This document shows, in pieces, positions 24,651 through 32,493 of a stretch of 47,355 nt of DNA. The stretch is from positions 1-47,355 of the forward strand of contig CABUAQ010000003.1 in NCBI GenBank assembly GCA_902489575.1, in the 5' to 3' direction. The notes below the pieces were generated by a model. That model did not search any database and had not been told where the DNA came from. It saw only the letters and a program-made list of their open reading frames with translations. Position numbers and translations under genes: made by a program. Position 1 is the first letter of the stretch. Each line of letters begins with the position of its first letter. The DNA comes from an uncultured bacterium. GTDB taxonomy: Bacteria; Cyanobacteriota; Vampirovibrionia; Gastranaerophilales; Gastranaerophilaceae.

Positions 24651-25638
24651 ATTGATTGTATTCGTTTTTCAGCATGTCAAGTTCTTGCGGATGGGTTCTT
24701 GTATATGTTTTTATTTCATCATGTTTACCTGATGCATGCAAAAAATAATTATATATATTATAAACAAGTTCGTGGTGGGCTTCCGGAAGGTATTGAGGTG
24801 AAATTGAAAGAGAGATTATTGCAGGTTTAATATTTTTTTTAGAAAGCGTTTCGAATATAGAAATAAACGTATTTTCTACTTCTTTCGGGCTTTTTATTAT
24901 TTTAAAGTCACCTATTGTATCAAATCCTGAATTGCTTGTATAATCCGCATCAATGCTTAAAAATACATTTTGACCGGCTAAATTCGGCAAAGTTTGTTCT
25001 GTACAGGTTATTATTTTTACACTTCTGTATTGTATATTAGGATCAAATAATTTTGTACTGATTCGATATGTCGGGTCGTATTCGTTTAGAATACCTGTTT
25101 TGGAATCGATTAGGAATTTTTGAGAATAAGATTTTTGAGTCAACGGTATAACTGCGAATCTTCCGCGGATACTGTTTTTTATAGAATTCCCAAACAGTTG
25201 TACCCCTCCATTCAGGTCATCTTCTTTATTTTCTCCAAAGAATGTTCTAAGCTCATAATCGGTAGCTTCTTCTTTTGGCATAACCCAGTAAATAACCTCA
25301 ACTTGGGGATTTTTAGCAATATATTCGTTTATCCAGTTTTCGAGCCCTGCGCCTTCAGGTTTTATTACCCGGCTGTTAAGGAAAATATCTGAATGAGTAT
25401 CAAAATTCACAAGAATTTTTGGCGTTTGAAGCCCTTTTTTATGTGCATATTCAATAACATCAAGTGCTTGATTATGGTCAGTGTTTATATCTATAAGCTT
25501 CGTATCTTGGGTTATTTTAATAATCAATTCGTCAATATTAATTTTTGCTTTTTTTTGAACACGAATTATAAAAACCCCTATAATGGTTATTGTAATAATG
25601 ATTATTGAACAAATTATATAAATCAGATTTTGCTTCAT
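24649..25638 (-). CDS. Membrane-anchored UPF0489/arginase-fold protein
   Basis: A 329-residue protein with one N-terminal hydrophobic helix (residues 4-26) acting as signal anchor; the rest would lie outside the membrane. The soluble domain has spaced candidate Mn ligands matching the ureohydrolase plan: H55 in NTDHNQ, D80-x-H82-x-D84 in NFDTHSDIF, and D230-x-D232 in LSIDADYTSNSG. UPF0489 proteins have this layout, and some members act as peptide arginases that turn arginine into ornithine. An exported, anchored version is unusual. Neighbours (helicase-nuclease, miaB) give no clue to substrate. Family assignment is by motif spacing; the reaction is unproven. Confidence 0.7.
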   Translation of the reverse strand: MKQNLIYIICSIIIITITIIGVFIIRVQKKAKINIDELIIKITQDTKLIDINTDHNQALDVIEYAHKKGLQTPKILVNFDTHSDIFLNSRVIKPEGAGLENWINEYIAKNPQVEVIYWVMPKEEATDYELRTFFGENKEDDLNGGVQLFGNSIKNSIRGRFAVIPLTQKSYSQKFLIDSKTGILNEYDPTYRISTKLFDPNIQYRSVKIITCTEQTLPNLAGQNVFLSIDADYTSNSGFDTIGDFKIIKSPKEVENTFISIFETLSKKNIKPAIISLSISPQYLPEAHHELVYNIYNYFLHASGKHDEIKTYTRTHPQELDMLKNEYNQ

Positions 25639-25699
25639 TCTTTTCTCCGTTTATGTTTATTTTATGTGGAAGATTTTAAGCGGTCAACTTCTTATTAAT

Positions 25700-25727
25700 T
25701 TTACAAACGTTATTTTTTGGATAAGAT
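25700..25727 (+). promoter_or_regulatory. Promoter of miaB
   Basis: TTTACA (25700-25705), a 16-nt spacer and TAAGAT (25722-25727), with a start near 25734. This supports the ATG at 25765 over an in-frame TTG at 25717. Confidence 0.45.
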
Positions 25728-25764
25728 AAAAGCATATAGCATTGGAAATATAAGAGGTTTAATA

Positions 25765-27090
25765 ATGAAGAAAGTTTATATAGAAACGATGGGCTGTCAG
25801 ATGAATAAGTCAGATACTGAGAGGATGTTTGGTATGTTATCAAACTTTGGATATGAGCAGACTGATGTCCCTAAAGATGCAGATTTGTTGATGGTTAACA
25901 CTTGTTCTATAAGACAATTAAGTGAAGATAAGGCATACAGTCTTATTGGTACCTGGGGTAAATGGAAAAAATCAAGACCAGAATTGATTATTGGATTTTG
26001 CGGTTGTGTGGCACAACAAAAAGCTGAGCAAATATTTAAGCGTGCGCATTATGTTGATTTTGTTCTGGGAACTCATAAGATTTATTCTTTGCCTGAGATA
26101 ATAAAAGCTGTTCAAAATGGGGAAAAAGTTTGCGAATGTGAAGAAACCAATTCCACTGAAGATGATAAGGCTGTTCAGTTTAAGATTAATCGAGTAAAAT
26201 CTGTGAATGCGTGGATACCTATAACTGAAGGGTGTAATAATTTTTGTACGTATTGTATAGTGCCTTACACCAGAGGCAGAGAGCGTTCAAGACTTCCTGA
26301 AACTATATTAAAAGAAGTTAAGGATGCACTCGGTGCAGGATTTAAAGAAATTACGCTGTTAGGACAGAATGTCGACAGTTATGGAAAAGATTTTAAAGAT
26401 AAACAATACAGGCTTGCTGATTTACTGAAAGATGTTAATGCGACAGAGGGAAAATTTAGAATCCGTTTTGTGACATCTTATCCTACTGATATTACTGATG
26501 ATTTGATTAAGACGACTCTGGAATTGGACAAAGTTTGTGAATATTTTCATATTCCAATGCAGTCAGGCAGCAGCGAAGTTTTGAAAAAGATGAACAGGCG
26601 TTATGATCGTGAAACTTATTTTAAGATTGCAAATAAAGTGCGAGAAATGGTTCCTGATGTGACTATTACAAGTGATTTTATTGCAGGTTTCCCGGGCGAA
26701 ACTGAAGAACAGTTTGTTGAAACACTGACTGCGATGGAAGAATTGGGGTTGGATTATTCAAATACAGCTGCGTATTCTCCCAGAGAAAAGACTGTTGCCG
26801 CAAAATGGGTTGATAAGTACATTGATGAAGATACAAAATTTGAACGTCTGGCAAGGTTGAATGAGCAAAACAGAAAATGTTGTCTTGCTTCAAATGAAAA
26901 GTTTCTCGGGCGTGAGATGGAAGTTTTAATTGAAAATTTTGAAAATCACAAAGGTAAAAATGTTATTACCGGCAGGACAAGAAATAATAAAATTGTTCAC
27001 ATTCCGAGTGATAAAGATATGACAGGCGAATTTGTTAATGTTAAAATTACGGGTGTAAAAACCTGGTATTTAAAAGGTGAAATAATATAA
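25765..27090 (+). CDS. miaB: tRNA-i6A37 methylthiotransferase
   Basis: Adds a methylthio group to N6-isopentenyl-adenosine 37 in tRNAs reading UNN codons; a radical-SAM enzyme with two iron-sulfur clusters. The 441-residue protein has the N-terminal cluster cysteines C11 (ETMGCQMN), C47 (VNTCSIR) and C81 (GCVAQQ). The radical-SAM motif is CNNFCTYCIVPYTRGRERSR, and a C-terminal TRAM domain runs from about residue 375. TMGCQMNKSDTERM is the MiaB-specific start rather than MtaB or RimO. The ATG follows AGAGG. It converges with a minus-strand gene two bases after its stop; no terminator is seen. Confidence 0.94.
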   Translation: MKKVYIETMGCQMNKSDTERMFGMLSNFGYEQTDVPKDADLLMVNTCSIRQLSEDKAYSLIGTWGKWKKSRPELIIGFCGCVAQQKAEQIFKRAHYVDFVLGTHKIYSLPEIIKAVQNGEKVCECEETNSTEDDKAVQFKINRVKSVNAWIPITEGCNNFCTYCIVPYTRGRERSRLPETILKEVKDALGAGFKEITLLGQNVDSYGKDFKDKQYRLADLLKDVNATEGKFRIRFVTSYPTDITDDLIKTTLELDKVCEYFHIPMQSGSSEVLKKMNRRYDRETYFKIANKVREMVPDVTITSDFIAGFPGETEEQFVETLTAMEELGLDYSNTAAYSPREKTVAAKWVDKYIDEDTKFERLARLNEQNRKCCLASNEKFLGREMEVLIENFENHKGKNVITGRTRNNKIVHIPSDKDMTGEFVNVKITGVKTWYLKGEII

Positions 27091-27092
27091 AC

Positions 27093-27824
27093 CTATAAGT
27101 TAGAAAAATATTCAACAGCATTATCAGCTCTTACAAAATTTACGTTTGGAAATTTTTTCTGTAAGTCGCTAATAATATTGTAATACGCATCGTTAACAAT
27201 AACGTGTTTAATTCCGTTTTTGCAAAGTTTGTTTGATTTATCGCTAACTAATATGAATGAACCGTCACGATAGGCTGATCCGTTTGCTGTTCCTATCCCT
27301 GCTCCGACATTTCCCTTTGCAACAAGCGGAGCTGTGTAAAATGGTTTATCGGGATTTATGCCGTCGGTTAATAGTTTATTTAACTGTCTGAGGTGATCTG
27401 TTATACTAATTTTTGCTATCCCATGAGCATCAAACTTTGACCCTATTTCTGGTGACAGATTGTTTAAAAGTACAAATGCATCACAATTTACATCTGTTGG
27501 TATTTTAATATTCGGGAAGGCTTTTTTGTACAGTGAATTCAGTTCATCATCGCTAAAACCTTTAGATATTTCAGGTAGAAGTTTTTTATATCTGTTTTTG
27601 ATATCTATGTAGTTGTCATTGTCAAGAATTGAGCAAACTGTTTTTAACTTTTTGCCGTTGAATATACAGAGCTCATCAATCCTTTCTTCAGGTAAAACCT
27701 CAAGTATATACGGGTTTTTAATGTCAAATTTAACATTTTTTGCCATTAAACTTTGCCCGTTTGTTGAGATTGGATAAGCTTTTTGAACAGATTTAAATAA
27801 TTTTGTCCCCAGTTTTACAAACAT
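27093..27824 (-). CDS. Protein of unknown function, G-rich AxGT core
   Basis: A 243-residue soluble-looking protein. No signal or membrane segment is evident. A conserved-looking C-terminal half reads APLVAKGNVGAGIGTANG, then AYRDGSFILVSDKSN, then HVIVNDAYYNIISDLQKKFPN. The alternation of strands and helices and the glycine-rich stretch suggest an alpha/beta domain. The segment VSDKSNKLCKNGIKHVIVND could close an active site, but I recognise no family. The ATG follows AAGGAGAAAA, a strong ribosome binding site. It lies downstream of pheA on the same strand with a 66-nt gap. Confidence 0.65.
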   Translation of the reverse strand: MFVKLGTKLFKSVQKAYPISTNGQSLMAKNVKFDIKNPYILEVLPEERIDELCIFNGKKLKTVCSILDNDNYIDIKNRYKKLLPEISKGFSDDELNSLYKKAFPNIKIPTDVNCDAFVLLNNLSPEIGSKFDAHGIAKISITDHLRQLNKLLTDGINPDKPFYTAPLVAKGNVGAGIGTANGSAYRDGSFILVSDKSNKLCKNGIKHVIVNDAYYNIISDLQKKFPNVNFVRADNAVEYFSNL

Positions 27825-27890
27825 TAATTTTCTCCTTGTATATAAAGTAAAAAAATTTGCTAAATAAAACTGCTCTTTATTGAATTAAGC

Positions 27891-28763
27891 TTAACATATT
27901 TTAAGACAAGGAGGTTCAGCTTTTTTATATGAACCTAAGTACCTGAAAAATGAAGTTTTAGGCTTAATTTCTTCTATTGCTTTGTTCATTCTCGGATTTT
28001 TAATATGTCCGTCAAAGTTAACAATGAAAATATATTCATTGTTTTCTTTGGATGGTCTTGAAGATATGTAGGACAGATTGATATTATTCTCCAAAAATAT
28101 TTTTAAGATTTCTAAAAGAGCTCCCGGACGGTTGCTGGTTTTAAAAGCGATAGTTGTTTTATCATCTTCTGATTCTTCGGTATCGATATTGCCTATTAAA
28201 ATATAACGGGTAATATTATTCTTATCATCATGAATGTTTTCTCTCAAAACATTGAGTCTGCAAGCCTGTGCTATTTTTTTGTTTCCGATAGCCGCATAAG
28301 TTAAATTGTGGTTATGAAGATCATACGCAGATTCAAGCATAGTTGGAGCTTCTACAATGTTTAAATTTCGAGGCAGTTCGTTTTCAATAAATTCGTGGCA
28401 TTTGCCGAAAAGTCTTGGTGGTGCAATTAAACCTGTTATGCTGTAGAATTCTGTTGTTTTAGAAAGTAAACAATATTCAACAGGCATAGTTATTTCTGAA
28501 ATTATTTTAATATACGGGTTTGTTGAATTAATAAGACAGTCCAGAGATTCCCTGATGGTTCCGTCAATAGTGTTTTCTACAGGCAGTACGCCTAATACGT
28601 CCGGAGTTATTGTGACAAAGTCAACTATTTGTTTGATTGTTTTAAATGGTGTTTTAGAACATTTTAAATTATATTTTATGCAAAATTCATCTGTAGCCAT
28701 CTCGGAAAATGAGTGTTGCGGTTCAAGATATGCAATATTTTTTATTAATTCAAAATTTGCCAT
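27891..28763 (-). CDS. pheA: Prephenate dehydratase
   Basis: Turns prephenate into phenylpyruvate, the committed step to phenylalanine. It is the monofunctional type (290 residues) without a chorismate mutase domain. The catalytic part (1-185) has VLPVENTIDGTIRESLD and the TRY form of the TRF motif (NITRYILIG). The ACT domain (about 200-275) shows RPGALLEILKIFLENNINLS and SSRPS, in the place of the phenylalanine-binding ESRP motif, so feedback inhibition is likely. The ATG follows GGGAG. A minus-strand TATAAT at 28791-28796 lies in the 59-nt divergent gap shared with the phosphoglucomutase gene. It complements aroK-aroB. Confidence 0.93.
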   Translation of the reverse strand: MANFELIKNIAYLEPQHSFSEMATDEFCIKYNLKCSKTPFKTIKQIVDFVTITPDVLGVLPVENTIDGTIRESLDCLINSTNPYIKIISEITMPVEYCLLSKTTEFYSITGLIAPPRLFGKCHEFIENELPRNLNIVEAPTMLESAYDLHNHNLTYAAIGNKKIAQACRLNVLRENIHDDKNNITRYILIGNIDTEESEDDKTTIAFKTSNRPGALLEILKIFLENNINLSYISSRPSKENNEYIFIVNFDGHIKNPRMNKAIEEIKPKTSFFRYLGSYKKAEPPCLKIC

Positions 28764-28822
28764 TTGCTAAACTCCCGTATTTCAATTAAGATTATAACAG
28801 AAACTAAATAAGAAGGGAAGAA

Positions 28823-30199
28823 ATGACTAATATCAAATTTGGAACAGATGGTTGGCGGGCTGTTGTAGGAAAAGGTTTTAATGAAGAAAATGTTGCAATT
28901 GTATCTAAAGCGATTGGGAAATATGTTTTTGATAATTATGGAATATTTAAAACTATTATTATCGGCTATGATCCGAGAAATATGGCACGTGAGTTTTCTA
29001 TGCAGTGCGCTCAAATATTAGAGGATTGCGGATTTAGAGTTTTATATAGTGATAAAGTTGTTCCTACACCTGTATTGGCTTTCAATGCAAAATATCTTGA
29101 TGCTTGTGCTGTAATGTTTACAGCCTCACATAATCCTCCCGAGTATTTAGGCATAAAATTTATTCCTGATTATGCAGGTCCTGCGACAAGTGATATCACG
29201 GATGAAATTATTTCCAACTTTGGAAAATCCTCTCCAACCTGCGTTAAGGGGAAGCTTGTGTATACTGATTTTTCGCAAAATTATTTCAAGCATATTAAGG
29301 AGTTAATTGATTTTGAAAAAATAAAGGAGTTAAAAACCCATATTATATTTGATGGTTTGTATGCTGCCAGTATCGGGTATTTTGATAAATTGTTATCCGA
29401 TAAAGGAATTGAGTATGATAGTATTCACATGTATCACGATCCGAATTTTGGAGGAGGAATGCCTGAGCCTAAGCCCCAATTTTTAGGTGAGATGATTGAT
29501 TATATTAAAAGTCATCCGGATTATGTTGGATTTGCTAATGATGGCGATTCGGACAGGTTCGGAGTGATAAATGAAAATGGTGATTATGTGTCACCAAATG
29601 AGATTATAGCAATACTTTTGATGCATTTAAAAAAACACAAAAAATATACAGGCGTACTGGTTAAAACAGTTGGGGCGAGTTTAATGCTTGATATTGTTGC
29701 TGAGAAATTGGGTGTAGAGGTTATTGAAACAGCAGTAGGGTTCAAGCATGTAGGGGAAGCTATGCGTAAATTTAATCCTATTATTGCAGGAGAAGAATCC
29801 GGAGGATTAAGTATTCAAGGCCATATTCCTGAAAAAGACGGTATTCTTGCCAATTTACTTATTTTGGAAGCTATGGCTTATGAAAATAAATCTCTTGTTC
29901 AGCTGCAAACAGAGTTGGAAAAATTTGTTGGTTGTAATTTTATAAATACAAGAGTTGATAAGAAACTCGAAAATTTAGATGAGATTAAACCTGTTCTGGA
30001 GAAATATTCTCAATTGGAAGATGTTGGCGGCCAAAAAGTTTTAAAAAAAGATTTTAAAGACGGAGTTAAATTGTATTTTGAAGACGGTACAACCTGGATT
30101 TTAGTGCGTCCGTCAGGAACTGAGCCTTTGCTTAGAATTTATATTGAAAGTGATTCTAAAGAAAAAATTGATACAATAATAAGTTTTGTAAAGTCCTGA
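28823..30199 (+). CDS. Phosphoglucomutase/phosphomannomutase
   Basis: A 458-residue alpha-D-phosphohexomutase that moves a phosphate between C1 and C6 of a hexose. Key loops are all present: the phosphoserine loop TASHNPPEYLGIK, the metal loop NDGDSDRFG, the sugar-binding GEESGGLS and the phosphate-binding RPSGTEPLLRIY near the C-terminus. The substrate sugar (glucose or mannose) is not certain from the motifs. It would feed sugar nucleotides or glycogen and links to pgi. The ATG follows GAAGGGAAG. An extended -10 just after the stop starts a new transcript for the next gene. Confidence 0.92.
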   Translation: MTNIKFGTDGWRAVVGKGFNEENVAIVSKAIGKYVFDNYGIFKTIIIGYDPRNMAREFSMQCAQILEDCGFRVLYSDKVVPTPVLAFNAKYLDACAVMFTASHNPPEYLGIKFIPDYAGPATSDITDEIISNFGKSSPTCVKGKLVYTDFSQNYFKHIKELIDFEKIKELKTHIIFDGLYAASIGYFDKLLSDKGIEYDSIHMYHDPNFGGGMPEPKPQFLGEMIDYIKSHPDYVGFANDGDSDRFGVINENGDYVSPNEIIAILLMHLKKHKKYTGVLVKTVGASLMLDIVAEKLGVEVIETAVGFKHVGEAMRKFNPIIAGEESGGLSIQGHIPEKDGILANLLILEAMAYENKSLVQLQTELEKFVGCNFINTRVDKKLENLDEIKPVLEKYSQLEDVGGQKVLKKDFKDGVKLYFEDGTTWILVRPSGTEPLLRIYIESDSKEKIDTIISFVKS

Positions 30200-30201
30200 T
30201 T

Positions 30202-30210
30202 TGTTATAAT
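30202..30210 (+). promoter_or_regulatory. Extended -10 promoter (TGTTATAAT)
   Basis: A perfect TATAAT preceded by TGn lies 67 nt before the 30277 gene. It starts directly after the phosphoglucomutase stop. Confidence 0.6.
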
Positions 30211-30276
30211 GTCAAAAATATTTTTTACGGATTTTTATTCATATAAAACTGTAAAAGTTCAGGAAGGTAAAGTTTT

Positions 30277-30831
30277 ATGGAAATCGGAGTTGGTGCAAAT
30301 ATTCAATTGAATAAACCCGTATTTGGTATGGCATTTATCAAGCCAAGTGCTGATGATATTCAAAGTTTTACTGAATATATTTATAAAAACGGTAAAACAA
30401 GCATAGTTAAAAGAGGTTTAAAGCAACTTACTAAAGATCAAACTGCTAATAAGCATTTTGATATTAAATATGAGAGTTGCGGTAATGCAATTCAAATTAT
30501 TCCTAAGACCGAAAAGGCGAAGGAAATGTATGGGTTGACAAGAATAGATGAAAGTAAAATTTATCCTGCGCGTAGTCAAGGACTGTCAATGCAAGAGCTT
30601 GATAAAGTTACTGCAACACGTTCTAAGTTTGCTCAGAAGTTGATTCTTGTAAAAAATATTTTCAAACATTTTACAGCTAATATTAAGACAATCGTACAAA
30701 ATCCAAAAGAAACTCTCCCCGCGAATTTACGGGCAGCAGATGATTTTGCGCTGCAAATGGAAAAATCTGTTGAAGCGCAGATCGCAAGAGAAAAGCTTTT
30801 AGAAGGCGGAGTGCTACCCCGGGGTTTATAG
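30277..30831 (+). CDS. Lineage-type protein of unknown function, KPVFGMAF N-terminus
   Basis: A 184-residue protein, probably soluble. The N-terminus reads MEIGVGANIQLNKPVFGMAF, with an F-G pair like other proteins in this window. Residues 25-90 alternate strand and helix (SFTEYIYKNGKTSIVKRGLK; FDIKYESCGNAIQIIP), and 100-180 are mostly helical and basic. The ATG follows AGGAAGG. It sits alone between the phosphoglucomutase gene and the ribosomal protein cluster. I recognise no family and see no catalytic motif. Confidence 0.7.
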   Translation: MEIGVGANIQLNKPVFGMAFIKPSADDIQSFTEYIYKNGKTSIVKRGLKQLTKDQTANKHFDIKYESCGNAIQIIPKTEKAKEMYGLTRIDESKIYPARSQGLSMQELDKVTATRSKFAQKLILVKNIFKHFTANIKTIVQNPKETLPANLRAADDFALQMEKSVEAQIAREKLLEGGVLPRGL

Positions 30832-30929
30832 CCAATATCTGTAATAATCGTAAAAGATACTAAAAGATTTTGTCAAGAAAAAGTATATGATAAGTTGCTG
30901 TATCATGGTGTGTTTTAATCGAAAATTAA

Positions 30930-31013
30930 CTTGCCAAATTTGCTTCTGAAGCTGCTTTGGCAATAACAGGGATTGATATAAAACAGGTTATTCAAAAGCT
31001 CGATATTTTATAA
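30930..31013 (+). pseudogene. Possible gene remnant (27 codons plus stop)
   Basis: In the 400-nt gap before the S10 gene a short open frame reads LAKFASEAALAITGIDIKQV and then IQKLDIL-stop. It begins directly after a TAA, has no start codon or ribosome binding site, and looks like the helical C-terminus of a lost protein. The rest of 30832-31050 is featureless AT-rich DNA. Confidence 0.35.
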
Positions 31014-31055
31014 AAATACATTGTAACAAAACTAAACAAACATGGAAAAATACGG

Positions 31056-31084
31056 TTGACAGTGTGTTTTGTTTATCCTAATAT
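31056..31084 (+). promoter_or_regulatory. Main promoter of the ribosomal protein cluster
   Basis: A consensus TTGACA (31056-31061), a 17-nt spacer and TAATAT (31079-31084), the strongest promoter on the + strand. RNA would start near 31091, giving a leader of about 148 nt before S10. Confidence 0.85.
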
Positions 31085-31090
31085 GGATAT

Positions 31091-31232
31091 GCTTGAAGTA
31101 TAGTAAGTTAAAATACCCGAAATAATTTTAAATAGCGAACTTCAAGAAGCTGATTAAGGGTCGCTTTCGGGCGGTAACGTAACTGGAAAGAGCCCAAATG
31201 AGGCAAAGTAGTACACAGAAAAAGAAAAAGGA
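31091..31232 (+). ncRNA. Structured leader of the S10 gene
   Basis: The last 90 nt are relatively GC-rich and foldable, for example GGGC (31169-31172) with GCCC (31191-31194) and the repeated word GTAAC in GGTAACGTAACTGG. It then carries AGGCAAAGTAGTA (31201-31213), a word shared with the L4 and L14 leaders. A role in autogenous control of the cluster is likely by analogy with r-protein leaders elsewhere, but it matches no leader I know. Confidence 0.5.
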
Positions 31233-31238
31233 ATGCAA

Positions 31239-31556
31239 ATGGCAAGTAGCACTAAGAAAAACAGAATCAGAGTTTGTTTGAAAGCATATGATCACAAACT
31301 AATTGATGTATCTGCTGAAAAAATCGTAGAAACAGCAAAAAGAACAGACGCTAAAGTAGCTGGCCCTATTCCTTTACCTACAAGAAGGCGTATATATTGT
31401 GTATTGCGTTCACCTCACGTAGATAAAAAGTCGCGTGAACATTTTGAGATGAGAACTCATAAACGCATTATCGATATTTACGAACCAACTCAGCAGACAA
31501 TGGAAGAGTTGCGTAGATTAGATTTACCGGCTGGTGTAGATATCGAAGCAAGATAG
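31239..31556 (+). CDS. rpsJ: 30S ribosomal protein S10
   Basis: The 105-residue protein binds the 16S 3' domain in the 30S head, and in other bacteria also NusB and NusG in antitermination. Recognised by IRVCLKAYDHKLID, TDAKVAGPIPLPTRRRIY and the HFEMRTHKRIIDIYEPT loop. ATG 31239 is chosen because GGA lies 6 nt upstream; the ATG at 31233 touches that GGA. First gene of the cluster, here before L3 as in enterobacteria; many Cyanobacteria carry it elsewhere, next to the elongation factor genes. Confidence 0.97.
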   Translation: MASSTKKNRIRVCLKAYDHKLIDVSAEKIVETAKRTDAKVAGPIPLPTRRRIYCVLRSPHVDKKSREHFEMRTHKRIIDIYEPTQQTMEELRRLDLPAGVDIEAR

Positions 31557-31610
31557 TTGCTTAGATTCCAGTTTTGAAAATTGAATAAGCATTATGCAAT
31601 ATAATGTGAT

Positions 31611-31756
31611 CTACTACCCGCCCTTATGTGGTGGAGGAAGGTGAAAGTCCTTCAAAGGTAAAAGAACAGTAAGCAAGTAGCGCTCGCAAGAGAAAATGCA
31701 GACTCGAGGGTAATCTCAGTTAAGGGTTTACTATGAGAGCGAGCAGGAAAGGTAGA
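31611..31756 (+). ncRNA. Two-domain structured leader of the L3 gene
   Basis: The 200-nt S10-L3 spacer can fold into two domains. CTACT (31611-31615) pairs with AGTAG (31676-31680), enclosing the hairpin GAAGG-TGAAAGT-CCTTC. GCTCGC (31682-31687) pairs with GCGAGC (about 31739-31744), enclosing an ACTCGAG/CTCAGT hairpin. The 16-mer AGGTGAAAGTCCTTCA also occurs in the cobalamin-riboswitch-like leader at 3693. No known r-protein leader or riboswitch is recognised. Confidence 0.5.
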
Positions 31757-31758
31757 AT

Positions 31759-32394
31759 ATGACACTAGGTGTAATAGGAAAAAAAGTTGGAATGACTCAA
31801 ATCTTTGATGAACAAGGTTTGGCAATCCCTGTAACAGTTATCAAAGTTGACGAAACTGTTGTTACTCAGGTTAAAACAGTTGAAACTGACGGATACAACG
31901 CTATTCAAGTGGGTACAGTTGCAGCGAAAGAAAAACACTTAACAAAGGCTCAAATCGGTCATTTTAAGAAAAATAACTTATCAAACTACAGACATCTTCA
32001 AGAGTTCAGAGTTGATAACCCGCAAGATTACAAAGTAGGTGATAAGGTTGAACTTTCAGTATTAGAAAATGTTGAAAAAGTTGATGTAACAGGTAAATCA
32101 ATAGGTAAAGGCTTCCAGGGTACTGTAAAAAGATGGAATTTTGGAAGAGGACCTATGGCTCACGGTTCTAAAAACCACAGAGAACCTGGTTCAATCGGTG
32201 CAGGCACAACTCCTTCTCGCGTTATTAAAGGCAAAAGGATGGCCGGTAACATGGGTAACGAAAGAGTTACTATTACTAAATTGAAGTTAGTTAAAGTTGA
32301 TTCAGCTAACGGATTGGTTTTAGTAAAAGGTTCAGTACCTGGATGCGAAGGCAGATTGGTGACAATCGTTCCAACAAGAACAAAATGGAATTAA
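31759..32394 (+). CDS. rplC: 50S ribosomal protein L3
   Basis: The 211-residue protein binds domain VI of 23S rRNA and reaches the peptidyl-transferase centre. Recognised by MTLGVIGKKVGMTQIFDEQG at the start and the loop MAHGSKNHREPGSIGAGTTP with RVIKGKRMAGNMGN, which contacts the catalytic site. Length is normal. The ATG follows AAAGG. It lies after a 202-nt structured spacer, so its expression may be set separately from S10. Confidence 0.97.
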   Translation: MTLGVIGKKVGMTQIFDEQGLAIPVTVIKVDETVVTQVKTVETDGYNAIQVGTVAAKEKHLTKAQIGHFKKNNLSNYRHLQEFRVDNPQDYKVGDKVELSVLENVEKVDVTGKSIGKGFQGTVKRWNFGRGPMAHGSKNHREPGSIGAGTTPSRVIKGKRMAGNMGNERVTITKLKLVKVDSANGLVLVKGSVPGCEGRLVTIVPTRTKWN

Positions 32395-32400
32395 TACTAT

Positions 32401-32485
32401 AAACAGAAAAGTTTTAAAAATCCCGAGTTGCCATATAAAACGGTAATTCCGAAAGGGGTAACAGGCAGTAGTAGAAAATAAGGAA
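32401..32485 (+). ncRNA. L3-L4 spacer with shared leader word
   Basis: A 99-nt spacer in which TTGCC (32429-32433) can pair with GGTAA (32442-32446) or with GGGTAAC (32456-32462). It then carries AGGCAGTAGTAG (32463-32474), the word also seen before S10 and L14. In other bacteria L4 represses its own operon through a leader; this spacer is a candidate site. Confidence 0.4.
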
Positions 32486-32493
32486 AAATAAAA

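Noticed and set aside
31634..31665. RNase P-like GAGGAAxGTCC core in the L3 leader
   Set aside because: The word is only loosely similar, and the other conserved parts of RNase P RNA (ACAGAAA, the 3' partner strands and about 350 nt of length) are absent.
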